From DATJGR01 sp963812255 (GTDB lineage Bacteria > Pseudomonadota > Gammaproteobacteria > Pseudomonadales > Azotimanducaceae), in assembly GCA_963812255.1 (NCBI GenBank), contig CAWEUM010000006.1, positions 124,001 to 188,000 on the forward strand: DNA of 64,000 nucleotides. Reading direction: 5' to 3'. The notes under the pieces are model-generated. The model was given only the letters and a program-made list of their open reading frames with translations. It was not told the origin of the DNA and ran no database searches. This document shows, one piece after another, positions 53,879 through 63,098 of the stretch (the stretch's first letter is position 1; every line of letters begins with the position of its first letter). A program made the translations under genes and the position numbers.

Positions 53879-54685
53879 ATGCACGCAATGATCAACATGG
53901 CGCTTCGCGCCGGCCGCCGCGCCGGACAGATCATCGTGCGCGCGATGGACCGGATCGATACGCTGAACGTGGTCGAAAAGCAGCGCAACGATTTCGTCTC
54001 GGATGTCGATCGCGACGCCGAAGATGCGATCATCGACGTATTGCACAAGGCCTATCCCGATCACGGCATCCTCGGCGAGGAACGCGGCGAATCGTATCGC
54101 GGCACCGAATACACCTGGATCATCGATCCGCTCGACGGCACCACCAACTACGTACACGGCATCCCGCACTTCGCCGTTTCCATCGGCCTGAAGCACAAGA
54201 ACCGCCTCGAGCATGCGGTGATCATCGATCCTGTGCGCAACGAGGAATTCACCGCGTCGCGGGGCGGCGGGGCGCAGCTCAACGGCAGGCGCATCCGAGT
54301 CAGCCAGCGTCATCGGCTGGAAGACGCGCTGCTGGCGACCGGCATACCATTCAGAGATGTCGCGCAACACCTCGATCCGTACATGGCCATGCTCCGCGCG
54401 TTCACCAGCCAGTGTCGCGGCATACGCCGCGCCGGATCGGCCGCACTCGATCTCGCCTACGTGGCGGCGGGACGCGCCGACGGATTCTGGGAGTTGGGTT
54501 TGAAGCCGTGGGATATCGCCGCCGGTGCGCTGCTGATCTGGGAAGCCGGCGGATTCGTCGGCGATTTGATCGGTGGAGAGCGCTTCATGGAAACCGGCAA
54601 CATCGTCGCCGGCAATCCGAAGGTGTTCAAAGCGATGCTGCAGACGATCCGGCCGACTCTGACAGGACAATTGACGGGCGGTTGA
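53879..54685 (+). CDS. suhB: Inositol monophosphatase family protein SuhB
   Basis: Mg2+-dependent phosphatase (268 aa). In E. coli SuhB also joins the rRNA antitermination complex. The metal-binding motifs are intact: LGEERGES (Glu), WIIDPLDGTTNYVHGIPHFA (Asp-rich motif) and FWELGLKPWDIAAGALLIWEAGG (the C-terminal Asp). The start ATG follows a candidate -10 by 28 nt. It converges on secF with 19 nt between. Confidence 0.95.
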   Translation: MHAMINMALRAGRRAGQIIVRAMDRIDTLNVVEKQRNDFVSDVDRDAEDAIIDVLHKAYPDHGILGEERGESYRGTEYTWIIDPLDGTTNYVHGIPHFAVSIGLKHKNRLEHAVIIDPVRNEEFTASRGGGAQLNGRRIRVSQRHRLEDALLATGIPFRDVAQHLDPYMAMLRAFTSQCRGIRRAGSAALDLAYVAAGRADGFWELGLKPWDIAAGALLIWEAGGFVGDLIGGERFMETGNIVAGNPKVFKAMLQTIRPTLTGQLTGG

Positions 54686-54704
54686 ACCCACCGCCGCCCA
54701 GCGG

Positions 54705-55631
54705 TCAAGGCGCGTCGTCGCGGGCGCTGCCCTTGTCCGGCACCATCAGTTCTTCGCGTGTGTTGCCAGTGGCCAGCACGATGGCCGCCGCAACGTAGGT
54801 GGACGAATACGTTCCAAACGCGACCCCGACGATCAGCGCCTGCGAGAACCCACGCACGGCTTCACCGCCAACGAACAGCAGCGACAGTACCACGAGTACC
54901 GTCGTAAACGACGTCATGATGGTGCGGTCGAGCGTCTGCGTCAGCGAGATGTTGATGATCTCGCTCGGTGTGCCCCGCCGCAGCTTCCGAAAGTTCTCGC
55001 GTATTCGATCGGCCACGACGATCGTGTCATTGACGGAATAGCCGATCACCGCCAGCACGGCCGCCAACGCCGGCAGATCGAAACTCCATTGGAAAACGGA
55101 GAATGCGCCGACGGTGACGATGGTGTCGTGGATCAACGCAGCGACGGCCCCGATCGCGAACTTCGTCGTGAAGCGGAACATGATGTACGCCAGGATCGAG
55201 CCGAGCGCCGCAAGCATAGCCAGACCGCCGGTCTCCATCAGTTCGCTGCCGACGGCCGGCCCAACGAATTCGGAGCGCCGTAGTTCGACGCCTTTGTATT
55301 GGGCCGCCAACGCGCTGCGCAGGCGATCACCCAACAACGCCTGCGACTCACCCTTGATCGGCGGCACGCGGATCAGCAGGTCGCGTTCAGTACCGAAATT
55401 CTGCACCACCGCCTCGCTCAACCCCACACCGGTCAAGGTCGCACGCACGCTCTCAGGGCTGACCGGTTCGGCGAATTCGACCTCGACCAACGTGCCGCCG
55501 GTGAAATCCAGCCCGAAGTTGATGCCGCGGAAGATCAGCGATCCGATGCAGATGACGATGATGGCGATTGAAAACACCGCGGCGTATGTGCGCGCGCGCA
55601 TGAAGTCGATTACCGGGCGTGCCGCCTTCAT
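54705..55631 (-). CDS. secF: Protein translocase subunit SecF
   Basis: Partner of SecD in proton-driven completion of protein export. Two starts compete. The first ATG (55649) overlaps the secD stop. The ATG at 55631 is preferred because AGGAGG, itself within the first few codons of the upstream frame, lies 8 nt before it. It gives 308 aa. Six membrane segments are seen, the first at about residues 15-33. FGLDFTGGTLVEVEF (family motif D1) and VIGYSVNDTIVVADRIREN (D4/D5 motif) are intact. Confidence 0.95.
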   Translation of the reverse strand: MKAARPVIDFMRARTYAAVFSIAIIVICIGSLIFRGINFGLDFTGGTLVEVEFAEPVSPESVRATLTGVGLSEAVVQNFGTERDLLIRVPPIKGESQALLGDRLRSALAAQYKGVELRRSEFVGPAVGSELMETGGLAMLAALGSILAYIMFRFTTKFAIGAVAALIHDTIVTVGAFSVFQWSFDLPALAAVLAVIGYSVNDTIVVADRIRENFRKLRRGTPSEIINISLTQTLDRTIMTSFTTVLVVLSLLFVGGEAVRGFSQALIVGVAFGTYSSTYVAAAIVLATGNTREELMVPDKGSARDDAP

Positions 55632-55645
55632 CGTGCTGCCCTCCT

Positions 55646-57559
55646 TCATAGCGGCAGGCTCTTCAATTGGCGGCCGCCGTACGACAGATTCACCAGGGCG
55701 CGGGTCACGGTAATCGCGGTGAACATCGATGTCACGAGTCCCAGCGCCAACGTCACTGCAAATCCCTTCACCGGTCCGGTGCCGAACGCCAGCAGAATGA
55801 TCGCGATGAACAGCGTAGTCAGGTTCGAATCGAAAATCGTCACGAACGCGCGATCGAATCCAGACTGAATCGCCGCCTGCGGCGGTCGTTCGCGCAGTTC
55901 CTCTCGGATCCGACAGAAGATCAGCACGTTGGCATCGACCGCCATGCCCATCGTCAATACGATGCCGGCGATTCCGGGCATCGTCAGCGTTGCGCCGAGC
56001 ACCGACATCAGACCGATCAGCAGCATCACGTTGATGCCGAGCGCGACGTTTGCGAGCAAACCGAAAATCTTGTAGAAGACGGCCATCGTGACCAGAACCA
56101 GCGCATAGCCTCCGATCGCCGCGCGGATACCGTCGCGGATATTGTCTTCGCCAAGGCTCGCACCGACGGTGCGCTCCTCGACGATGTACATCGGTGCCGC
56201 CAATGCGCCGGCGCGAAGCAGCAACGCCAGATCCCGAGCCTCACCGAGACCCACCCCGGTGATGCGGAAACGGTAGCCGAGCGCGGACCGAATCGTTGCG
56301 ACGTTGATCAGACGCTTTTCTTCGACGCTGTAGTGCTGCACGACCTCCTTGCCGTTCTCCATCACCGTGCGCGAACGCGGTTTCAGCTCTTTGTAGAGAA
56401 TGGCCATCTGGTTGCCGACGTTGTCCTTCGTCGCATCGTTCATGCGGTCCCCGCCGGCACCATCGAGCGTGATGCTGACCTGCGGCAGATTGTTCTGCGG
56501 ATCGTAATCCTGCACCGCATTGGTCACGCGATCACCGGTAACAATGTTGCGGCGCTCGACGACTACCGTGTGGCCCTCGTAGGGATAGCTCTCTGTCTCG
56601 GCCGGCCGCTCGTCGGGTTTGGCAACGAGGCGAAACTCGAGGTTGGCGAATTTGTTCAGAATGCGTTTCGCGTCGGCGCTGTCCTGCACGCCCGGAAGGT
56701 CGACGACGATGCGCGTCTTGCCGAGGCTCTGCACCAGCGGCTCCGATACCCCCAGTTCGTTGACCCGGTTGCGCAAGCTCTGCAGATTCTGCTGAATCGC
56801 ATAGGATTCGATTTCGCTGACCTTCTCCGGCTTCATCGTCATCAGCAAACCCGGCTTGCCATCGACGTCGCGCGCCAGAATCTGGAAATCGCGGTACTCC
56901 TTCTGCAGCGCCTGTTGCGCTTCGTCGCGCACCGCCGCCTCGTTGAACGCGATCGTGATCTTGGTCCCGGAGACCATGTCCTTGGTCGGCACATAGCGCA
57001 GCCGCGCTTCACGCAAGATGCGGCGGATGTTGTCCTCCTCGCTCGTCATGCGGTCGCCGATTGCTTTGTTCATGTCGACTTCGAGCAGAAAATGCACACC
57101 GCCGGACAGGTCGAGTCCGTACGACATCGGCTTGGCGCCCAGTGCCTGCAGCCATGCCGGTGTAGTGGACGCCAGGTTCAACGCGACGACGAAGCGCGAC
57201 GCCGTTGCAGGGTCGCTCTGAAGCGCCGCTTGAATCAGGGCGCTGCCGCGCAACTGATCGTCGTTGCTGAATACGCGCAACACCGCGTCGCGCGCGCCGA
57301 TCTGCACGCGCTTGACGCGGATACCACCATGCACGAGCGCTTGCTTTGCACGATCGACGATGTCCTGGGTGATCTTCGCGTCGGCCGCCTCAGCACGGAT
57401 CTGCAATGCGAAGTCCGGCGGGTACAGGTTCGGCAACGCATACATCGCGCCGAGTGCAATAACGCAGGCAATCGCAATGTAGCGCCCCACAGAGTAGGTG
57501 TTGGGCGCACGCGCTGGCCCTTCGGACAGCCCGATCAGACGGTCGGTCAGGCGGCTCAT
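55646..57559 (-). CDS. secD: Protein translocase subunit SecD
   Basis: Large RND-type subunit of the SecDF complex, 637 aa. One N-terminal membrane helix (about residues 28-44) is followed by a large periplasmic domain with YGLDLSGGVHFLLEVDM (D1 motif) and LGVSEPLVQSLGKTRIVVDL. Five C-terminal membrane helices carry GMAVDANVLIFCRIREELR (D4) and FGTGPVKGFAVTLALG. The protein ends KSLPL just before the secF start. Order yajC-secD-secF is conserved. Confidence 0.96.
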   Translation of the reverse strand: MSRLTDRLIGLSEGPARAPNTYSVGRYIAIACVIALGAMYALPNLYPPDFALQIRAEAADAKITQDIVDRAKQALVHGGIRVKRVQIGARDAVLRVFSNDDQLRGSALIQAALQSDPATASRFVVALNLASTTPAWLQALGAKPMSYGLDLSGGVHFLLEVDMNKAIGDRMTSEEDNIRRILREARLRYVPTKDMVSGTKITIAFNEAAVRDEAQQALQKEYRDFQILARDVDGKPGLLMTMKPEKVSEIESYAIQQNLQSLRNRVNELGVSEPLVQSLGKTRIVVDLPGVQDSADAKRILNKFANLEFRLVAKPDERPAETESYPYEGHTVVVERRNIVTGDRVTNAVQDYDPQNNLPQVSITLDGAGGDRMNDATKDNVGNQMAILYKELKPRSRTVMENGKEVVQHYSVEEKRLINVATIRSALGYRFRITGVGLGEARDLALLLRAGALAAPMYIVEERTVGASLGEDNIRDGIRAAIGGYALVLVTMAVFYKIFGLLANVALGINVMLLIGLMSVLGATLTMPGIAGIVLTMGMAVDANVLIFCRIREELRERPPQAAIQSGFDRAFVTIFDSNLTTLFIAIILLAFGTGPVKGFAVTLALGLVTSMFTAITVTRALVNLSYGGRQLKSLPL

Positions 57560-57587
57560 CGCGCAGATCCGTTGCGGCCGCCGCGGC

Positions 57588-57926
57588 TCACTTGTCGTCC
57601 AACGACTTCAGCGTGCCTTTGGGCAGTGTGGCGCCTACGGCGCTCTTCTGAATCCGCAATTCGACGTTGTTTGCGACCTGAACCTTGATGAAGTCGTCTT
57701 CCACCTTCGCGACTCTGCCGACGATGCCGCCCGCTGTGACGACTTCATCTCCCTTCGACAGACCGGCCATGAGCGCCTGTTGTTCTTTGCGACGCTTGCT
57801 CTGCGGCCGCCACAACAGGAAGTAGAAAATGCCGACGAAGCCGACGAGCAGTAACAGATCCATATAGCCGGGACCCGGCGCGGGACCGGCTTCTGCCGCA
57901 TAGGCAGCGGTATCAAATAGGTTCAT
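57588..57926 (-). CDS. yajC: Preprotein translocase subunit YajC
   Basis: Small single-pass membrane protein (112 aa) of the SecDF-YajC complex. The membrane helix is LLLLVGFVGIFYFLLWRPQ (about residues 24-42). The cytosolic part contains KRRKEQQALMAGLSKGDEVV and TAGGIVGRVAKVEDDFIKVQ, both family-typical. It overlaps the tgt stop by 14 nt and lies 28 nt upstream of secD. Confidence 0.95.
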   Translation of the reverse strand: MNLFDTAAYAAEAGPAPGPGYMDLLLLVGFVGIFYFLLWRPQSKRRKEQQALMAGLSKGDEVVTAGGIVGRVAKVEDDFIKVQVANNVELRIQKSAVGATLPKGTLKSLDDK

Positions 57927-59025
57927 CCGGAGCGTTCCAACCGTGGTGCAGGGCAGCGACGAGGGTGCGAAATGTACCGAGTTCGATGGCCTTCCGCAAA
58001 CGACGCATCAGGGTTTGGTAGTAGTGCAGATTGTGAATCGTCATCAGCACGCTGCCTAGAATCTCGCCGCAGCGATCCAGGTGATGCAGGTACGCGCATG
58101 TGAATTCGCGACAGGTATAACACTCACAGGCAGCATCGATGGGCGCGCGGAGATCACGGTGCCGTGCATTGCGAATCTTCCGAATGCCCTGGGACGTAAA
58201 CAGATAGCCATTGCGTGCGTTGCGTGTCGGCATCACGCAATCGAACATGTCGACGCCGAGCGCGACCGCCTCGACGAGATCCGCCGGCGTCCCGACGCCC
58301 ATCAGGTAGCGCGGCTGCTCGACAGGCATCAGCGGCAGCAGATCGTCCAACACCGTGGCCATCTCCGGTTTGGATTCGCCGACCGACAGTCCGCCGACGG
58401 CGTAGCCATCGAACCCGATCGCAACGAGACGTTCCAGCGATTCGCGGCGCAGGTCGCCGTACATGCCGCCCTGCACGATGCCGAACAACGCTGCATCGCT
58501 TTCACCATGGGCCGCCTTGCTTCGCATCGCCCAACGCGACGACAAGGCCATCGACTCTTGTGCTTGCGCATGCGTCGACGGATGCGGCGTGCACTCGTCG
58601 AACACCATGACGATGTCGGCGCCGAGGTTGCGTTGCACATGCATCGACCGCTCTGGTGACAGAAACACGCGATCGCCATTGACTGGCGATTTGAAATCGA
58701 CACCCTCTTCGCTGACCTTGCGCAGCGCGCCCAGACTCCACACCTGAAAGCCACCGGAATCGGTGAGGATCGGCCCCGGCCAGTTCATGAATCCATGCAG
58801 ACCACCCAGGTCGCGCACGATCTCGTCACCGGGACGCAGCAGCAGATGAAACGTATTGGCCAGCACGATCTGCGCGCCGAGATCGTTCAACTGCGTCGGC
58901 GTCACCGCCTTCACAGTGCCGTACGTACCGACCGGCATGAACGCCGGCGTCGCGAACGAGCCGTGCGCCGTCGACACGCGTCCGGCGCGGGCGGCACCGT
59001 CACGTGCCTGCAGTTCGAAGCGCAT
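57913..59025 (-). CDS. tgt: Queuine tRNA-ribosyltransferase
   Basis: Exchanges G34 for preQ1 in tRNAs with GUN anticodons. From the ATG at 59025 it has 370 aa. TDSGGFQVWSLG (Asp nucleophile region), MVFDECTPHPSTHAQAQESM (second Asp) and GGLSVGESKPEM are seen. The zinc site is CECYTCREFTCAYLHHL (three Cys and the His). The frame is open 105 nt further upstream, but there the queA coding sequence runs. Overlap with queA is 26 nt. Confidence 0.96.
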   Translation of the reverse strand: MRFELQARDGAARAGRVSTAHGSFATPAFMPVGTYGTVKAVTPTQLNDLGAQIVLANTFHLLLRPGDEIVRDLGGLHGFMNWPGPILTDSGGFQVWSLGALRKVSEEGVDFKSPVNGDRVFLSPERSMHVQRNLGADIVMVFDECTPHPSTHAQAQESMALSSRWAMRSKAAHGESDAALFGIVQGGMYGDLRRESLERLVAIGFDGYAVGGLSVGESKPEMATVLDDLLPLMPVEQPRYLMGVGTPADLVEAVALGVDMFDCVMPTRNARNGYLFTSQGIRKIRNARHRDLRAPIDAACECYTCREFTCAYLHHLDRCGEILGSVLMTIHNLHYYQTLMRRLRKAIELGTFRTLVAALHHGWNAPDEPI

Positions 59026-60058
59026 CGTCCCCCCGTCGCGTGATGAACATCGCGTCTCCGTAGCTGAAGAATCGATATTCGCGATGAATCGCTTCGATGT
59101 ACGCATCGAGCAGCCGGCGACGGCCGGCAAACGCCGACACCAGCATCAACAACGTGGATTCCGGCAAATGAAAGTTCGTGACCAGCGCGTCGACTACGCG
59201 AAACGGGAAACCGGGATAAATGAAGATGTCGGTCTCGCCATCGAACGGTTCGAGCGTTCCCGACCTCGCGGCGGTTTCCAGCGCACGTACGACCGTCGTA
59301 CCCACCGCGACGACACGACCACCGCGCGCTCTACACGAATCGACCTGTGCGACCAGATCCGCGTCGACGCGCACGCGCTCGGTGTGCATCGAGTGCTGCG
59401 CGATGTCCTCGGTGCGGATCGGCTGAAACGTTCCGGCGCCAACATGCAGCGTCAGCCGCGCAACACGCGTGCCCCGCGTCTCGCAGCGCGCCAGCAGCGA
59501 TCGGTCGAAATGCAGGCCCGCCGTCGGCGCGGCAACCGATCCGCGATGCTCGGCGAAAACCGTCTGGTAGCGCGCCTCGTCTATCTCGTTGGGTGCGCGG
59601 TCGATGTACGGCGGCAACGGTACCCGACCACAGCGATCGATGACATCGTCGACGCGATGTTCGAATTCGAACCGGTACAGGTCTGCGCAGCGTTCGACCA
59701 TCGTTGCGCGTTCGCCGTCGGGTTCGAGCACAACCACGCGGCCCGGTTTCAACGGCTTGCTGACGCGAACCTGACACAGTGCGCGATGGTCGTCCTCGAT
59801 GCGCTCGATCAACAGTTCGGCAATCCCACCGGAATCCTTGTGGCCGAGCAGACGGGCGCGGATGACGCGGGTGTCGTTCAGCACCAGCAGATCGATGGGT
59901 GAGAGCAACTCCGCCAGCGCATCGAAGCGTCTGTGCCGGAGCGAGTCCAGACGCGGATCGAGCACCATCAGCCTGCTGTCGGTGCGATTCGCCAGCGGGC
60001 TTTGCGCAATCAGGCGTTCCGGCAGTAGGTAGCTGAAATCGCTGCGCGAGAGGGGCAT
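59000..60058 (-). CDS. queA: S-adenosylmethionine:tRNA ribosyltransferase-isomerase
   Basis: Transfers the ribosyl part of SAM to preQ1 on tRNA to give epoxyqueuosine. The protein is 352 aa. DFSYLLPERLIAQSPLANR opens the protein, followed by LVLNDTRVIRARLLG, SVAAPTAGLHFDRSLL, LHVGAGTFQPIR and NFHLPESTLLMLVSAFAG. All are standard QueA blocks. First gene of queA-tgt-yajC-secD-secF. Confidence 0.96.
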   Translation of the reverse strand: MPLSRSDFSYLLPERLIAQSPLANRTDSRLMVLDPRLDSLRHRRFDALAELLSPIDLLVLNDTRVIRARLLGHKDSGGIAELLIERIEDDHRALCQVRVSKPLKPGRVVVLEPDGERATMVERCADLYRFEFEHRVDDVIDRCGRVPLPPYIDRAPNEIDEARYQTVFAEHRGSVAAPTAGLHFDRSLLARCETRGTRVARLTLHVGAGTFQPIRTEDIAQHSMHTERVRVDADLVAQVDSCRARGGRVVAVGTTVVRALETAARSGTLEPFDGETDIFIYPGFPFRVVDALVTNFHLPESTLLMLVSAFAGRRRLLDAYIEAIHREYRFFSYGDAMFITRRGDDALRTAGT

Positions 60059-60135
60059 TGGCTTGACCGACCAATGAAGAGGCGGCGAGTTTACGGGACG
60101 TCAGTTGTTGGGGCTAGGATTCGAACGCCGACCGA

Positions 60136-60164
60136 TTGACCCTGACCGAGGCGTTGGCTACCCT
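60136..60164 (+). promoter_or_regulatory. Sigma-70 promoter of tRNA-Leu with GC-rich discriminator
   Basis: TTGACC (60136-60141), 17-nt spacer, TACCCT (60159-60164). The following stretch CCCCGCCCTCCCCGCCC is a very GC-rich discriminator, a feature of stable-RNA promoters under stringent control. The tRNA begins 20 nt after the -10. Confidence 0.65.
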
Positions 60165-60184
60165 CCCCGCCCTCCCCGCCCGCC

Positions 60185-60271
60185 GCCCGGGTGGCGAAAC
60201 TGGTAGACGCGCCAGACTCAAAATCTGGTTGGGGCAACTCAGTGTCGGTTCGATTCCGACCCCGGGCACCA
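60185..60271 (+). tRNA. tRNA-Leu (anticodon CAA)
   Basis: Complete 87-nt class II tRNA with encoded CCA. Acceptor GCCCGGG pairs with CCCGGGC. The D arm is GCG...CGC. The anticodon stem CCAGA/TCTGG has loop CTCAAAA, so the anticodon is CAA (reads UUG). A long variable arm (GGGGCAACTC region) follows, then T arm GTCGG-TTCGATT-CCGAC. Accessory DNA begins directly after it, so the 3' end may be an attachment site, although no second copy is seen in the window. Confidence 0.97.
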
Positions 60272-60364
60272 AGTAAAACACTGGGTTTTTGAAAAAATCT
60301 ATCTTCTAATCTAACAACCCTACTCAGTCCGGTCAGCACGCAGGTCAGCAACGCGAGACGATAG

Positions 60365-60586
60365 ATGAAACTACCTCGCCTCACCCGTCGCCGTGATCGC
60401 CGCAAAGGCGAGCGCAGCGTCACGCTGTACGGCACGCAAGAATTGTTCGCGATGTTCGAGTGCGACGACGTGCCTACTTTGCTGGCAAAGCTCGACGCCA
60501 TCGGCGTTCGCCCGCACGTGTCCGGCCCCGATACGCTGTCGCCGCAGGTGTTTGTGAGCGACTACCAACTGCCGACTTCGGATTGA
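60365..60586 (+). CDS. Small hypothetical protein upstream of the membrane protein
   Basis: 73-aa protein with a very basic N-terminus (residues 1-17, ten Lys/Arg) and an acidic C-terminal half. The alternation in TLYGTQELFAMFECDDVPTL and LDAIGVRPHVSG loosely recalls DUF2007-like ferredoxin-fold proteins, but I do not claim membership. Its TGA overlaps the next ATG (TGATG), so it is probably translated with the membrane protein. First frame after tRNA-Leu. Confidence 0.5.
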   Translation: MKLPRLTRRRDRRKGERSVTLYGTQELFAMFECDDVPTLLAKLDAIGVRPHVSGPDTLSPQVFVSDYQLPTSD

Positions 60587-61287
60587 TGTTCGACAATCTC
60601 GATTCCAACCGACTTACGCGGAACCTAGTTCGTTTCTTCCGTTGGGGGATGATCGTTGTCGTCCTGGCGATACTGGGCTACTTCATCCCCAGGTGGGGAT
60701 TACCCTACACGAGCGACTCTCAAGTCTGGGGTGAGCTGGGTGACTTCTTCGGTGGCATTCTAAATCCGGTCTTCGGATTCTTGGCTTTTCTCGGACTTCT
60801 TTATGCGGTCGCGCTTCAATCGGCTCAACTGCGAGACACGCATGCGCAAATTGAACTGCTAGTTGAGCAGTTCAAACTCGCTGATCTGGAAAAGGCAGTG
60901 CGGTTGCACAGCGAAATGATCGACGCCTCACTCACTCGTAAAATCGTTATCACGCAGAACCATACTCCTGAGCTTCGCCTGGTCGTTCTACAGGCTGCGC
61001 GAATCAAGCGCGGAGATGCGAAACCCTCTGCACGGTGGGGCCACGACACCCTCGCAGCATACCCCAGTCCAGCTCAAGAACTGGGAGAGGCGATCGCTAG
61101 TCGGTTGGGCCGGGTCGCCGTGATACTGAGTACGTACGATGAGATCTTTCGGCCGCATTCACCTCAAGAACCTCCTACCTGGTATACAGATGCGTGGCGA
61201 TCCAAATTTGTCGATGTGAGCGATGATCTGTGGGCAATTGGTGAACTCGAGTTGAGCGTTCGTCGCGAGTTTGATTCGAGAACGTGA
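60586..61287 (+). CDS. Two-helix membrane protein resembling phage abortive-infection (PutAbiC-like) proteins
   Basis: 233-aa protein. Two hydrophobic segments lie at about residues 18-36 and 56-78, flanking WGELGDFFGGILNPVFGF. A heptad-like coiled coil (LRDTHAQIELLVEQFKLADLEKA) and a soluble C-terminal domain follow. The GDFFGG-LNP-FGF-LLYA pattern with a coiled coil right after the second helix is what I know from proteins labelled putative phage abortive infection. Those are often longer, so the match may cover only the N-terminal half. Codon use looks less GC-rich than in the neighbours. It lies between tRNA-Leu and phage genes. Confidence 0.6.
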   Translation: MFDNLDSNRLTRNLVRFFRWGMIVVVLAILGYFIPRWGLPYTSDSQVWGELGDFFGGILNPVFGFLAFLGLLYAVALQSAQLRDTHAQIELLVEQFKLADLEKAVRLHSEMIDASLTRKIVITQNHTPELRLVVLQAARIKRGDAKPSARWGHDTLAAYPSPAQELGEAIASRLGRVAVILSTYDEIFRPHSPQEPPTWYTDAWRSKFVDVSDDLWAIGELELSVRREFDSRT

Positions 61288-61434
61288 TGGCGCTGCCTAT
61301 GGTCTCGCCAGATTGGCAATGCGGATTTTTCCGCACCCAAGTCTTTTCGGACCGTCCCTTTAGACACGCACAGCCGCAATCCACCTCTGCGCACGTCTGA
61401 CCATCGCAGCACGCGCGCGCAGCAGCATCCGCAG

Positions 61435-61464
61435 GCAGAAAAGACAGCGGCCCCGAAGGGCCGC
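61435..61464 (-). terminator. Rho-independent terminator of the capsid gene
   Basis: On the minus strand GCGGCCC-TTCG-GGGCCGC forms a 7-bp GC stem with a UUCG tetraloop, followed by TGTCTTTTCT. It lies about 40 nt after the capsid stop codon. Confidence 0.8.
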
Positions 61465-61502
61465 CAAGGGAGGTGCGCGGCTTGGCCGCGCTTGAGGGGA
61501 CG

Positions 61503-62727
61503 TTATGGCGTGATGCCTTCCAGCACGCAGAACGCGCTCGGCCGCGTCACGATCCAATCGGCTCTCAGGTAACCAACCAGGTCGATCACCAGGTTTCCGA
61601 CGTAGCTGTCGACCTTGAGCACTTCAATGCTGGACTCCATCCGTGTGCCCAACGTGATGTTGCTGAAGTCACCGAGATACAAGTTGTAGCTGTTCGGCGA
61701 CGTGCCCGTCTTCGACAAGTTCGTTGTCGTCAGGAACTGCATCCGCGAGATGGCCTCCGGACGCGCCAGTGGCGATTTGTCAGACGAAATACCCGTTGCC
61801 AGGTTCTGATATCGCGTCCACGTTGCCGGGTGCATGACTGCGTATCGGTTTACGGCTTCGAGCGGAAAGTTCGCTGTCAGCAGCGTACCCAGTCCAGTAA
61901 TGATGTCCGAGTAGTCTGCAATCGTGCCGACACTTGTCACCGTGCCGATGTTGCTGGTACCGAGAATGCCCAACGGCTCCGGTGGGGTGCCGCTACCTTC
62001 GAGTCCAACTCGATCCAGCTCGGCAGCCATCGCACCAGTCATCACCATGGCCAGTTGCGAGCCGAAATTCGGAGAATCTTGGCTCAGTTCCAAACTCGCC
62101 TGGCATCGAGTCACCAGCGTTTGAGAAGTCAAAACGCGACTCGCAAACGTAGGATTCGCAGCGGAGATACTGCCCGCCTCCGAATGCCAGCTTGCAGTTG
62201 GGTCGGCAGTCACTGCGCTCATTGTTTGCGTTTTTTGAGTCATCGTGACGGTGCGCGCGCCGGCTTGCTGCAGTACCGATTGCGAGCGAATCAAGTCGAT
62301 CCATTGGCTGAATATATTCGGCCGGAACCAGAACGCCAGTCGACGTTGTAGCCATCGCCTTCGACTCGCGCACATAGCGCACGGCTTCGGCGTCGCCGCA
62401 TTTCTCGCCGCCAATGGTGGCGGCCAGCCAGCGGTGCAACTCGATCTCCGGCTTTTTCTCCGGCGGCAGAACGTCCTGCATCTTCGTAGTGGATGGCAGT
62501 TCGTACACATCGCCGTTGCTGGTTCGATACCGTTTGTAGTTCAGCTCGGAATCGGCGAACGATTTCTTCGGTCGCGTGCCGACAGCTTCGAGCGTCTCGA
62601 GCCTATCGAGCAATGCGGCCTGTTCGGTGCGAATGGTTCCAAGTTCTTTCGTTTGAGTCGCGCGCAGTGCGGCGACGCCTTCGGAGACGTTGTCCATAAC
62701 GCCCTGTAGATCTTCGAAGTTAGACAT
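61503..62727 (-). pseudogene. Phage major capsid protein (HK97 fold), single frameshift
   Basis: The gene starts at ATG 62727 (GAGG upstream). The N-terminal part has the coiled-coil delta-domain (EDLQGVMDNVSEGVAALRAT onward) and reaches STGVLVPAEYI. The rest continues one base later in the next frame with QWIDLIRSQSVLQQAGA, then EPLGILGTSNIG and GDFSNITLGTRMESSIEV, all typical of HK97-like coats. The span is 1225 nt, that is 408 codons plus one base, so the only lesion I see is one extra base near 62305-62320. A sequencing error or recent inactivation are both possible. No slippery sequence is evident. A terminator follows. Confidence 0.8.
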
Positions 62728-62861
62728 GTTCAAACCTCACAAAAACATGGTTGTGAGGCATCGGCGGGGTTGTTCTTACACGCGCGCACGAGCCTCTATT
62801 GCGGCTCGGGGTGCGGTGACGTTCTTTGCGAACGTATGCAGGGCTCGACCTTTGACGGTCT

Positions 62862-63098
62862 CTATCGTTCGTCTCGAAACGATAGGGACGGACTATTTTC
62901 GTCCGACTCGCCATCGGGATGCAACAGGCGCTCGAGATCGGCCAATCTTTCGCGAAGCTCGGCTGTCTCGCACTCCGCTTCGCTCTGCAGCGCGCGCCAG
63001 CCAGCAGCGACAAATTTTCGCGCCTGACGGTGCGACAGACCGGCCTGCCGAAGCGCGCTCTCGACCCCTCTACGACTAGGCAGTTTGTCGTTTGGCAT
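62862..63098 (-). CDS. Small phage-associated protein upstream of capsid
   Basis: 78-aa protein from ATG 63098. It opens with LPSRRGVESALRQAGLSHRQ followed by ARKFVAAGWRAL, a helical block I associate with small genes next to phage coat genes. The second half is a coiled-coil (ETAELRERLADLERLL) and an acidic tail. Such a protein could be a scaffold-like or minor head factor, but no function is assigned. Its start overlaps the end of the preceding 49-aa frame by 23 nt. Confidence 0.6.
   Translation of the reverse strand: MPNDKLPSRRGVESALRQAGLSHRQARKFVAAGWRALQSEAECETAELRERLADLERLLHPDGESDENSPSLSFRDER

Noticed and set aside
60098..60130. tRNA-like T-arm on the minus strand (GGCGTTCGAATCC)
   Set aside because: T-loop sequence is present, but the arms do not pair and no acceptor or anticodon stem can be built; at most a relic.
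60091..60501. Minus-strand frame of 136 codons across tRNA-Leu
   Set aside because: It is antisense to the tRNA; its RNRTDT-like stretch is the usual artefact of translating the complement of a tRNA.
61164..61412. Minus-strand frame of 82 codons overlapping the membrane protein
   Set aside because: Antisense to the better-supported plus-strand gene; no domain or ribosome binding site.
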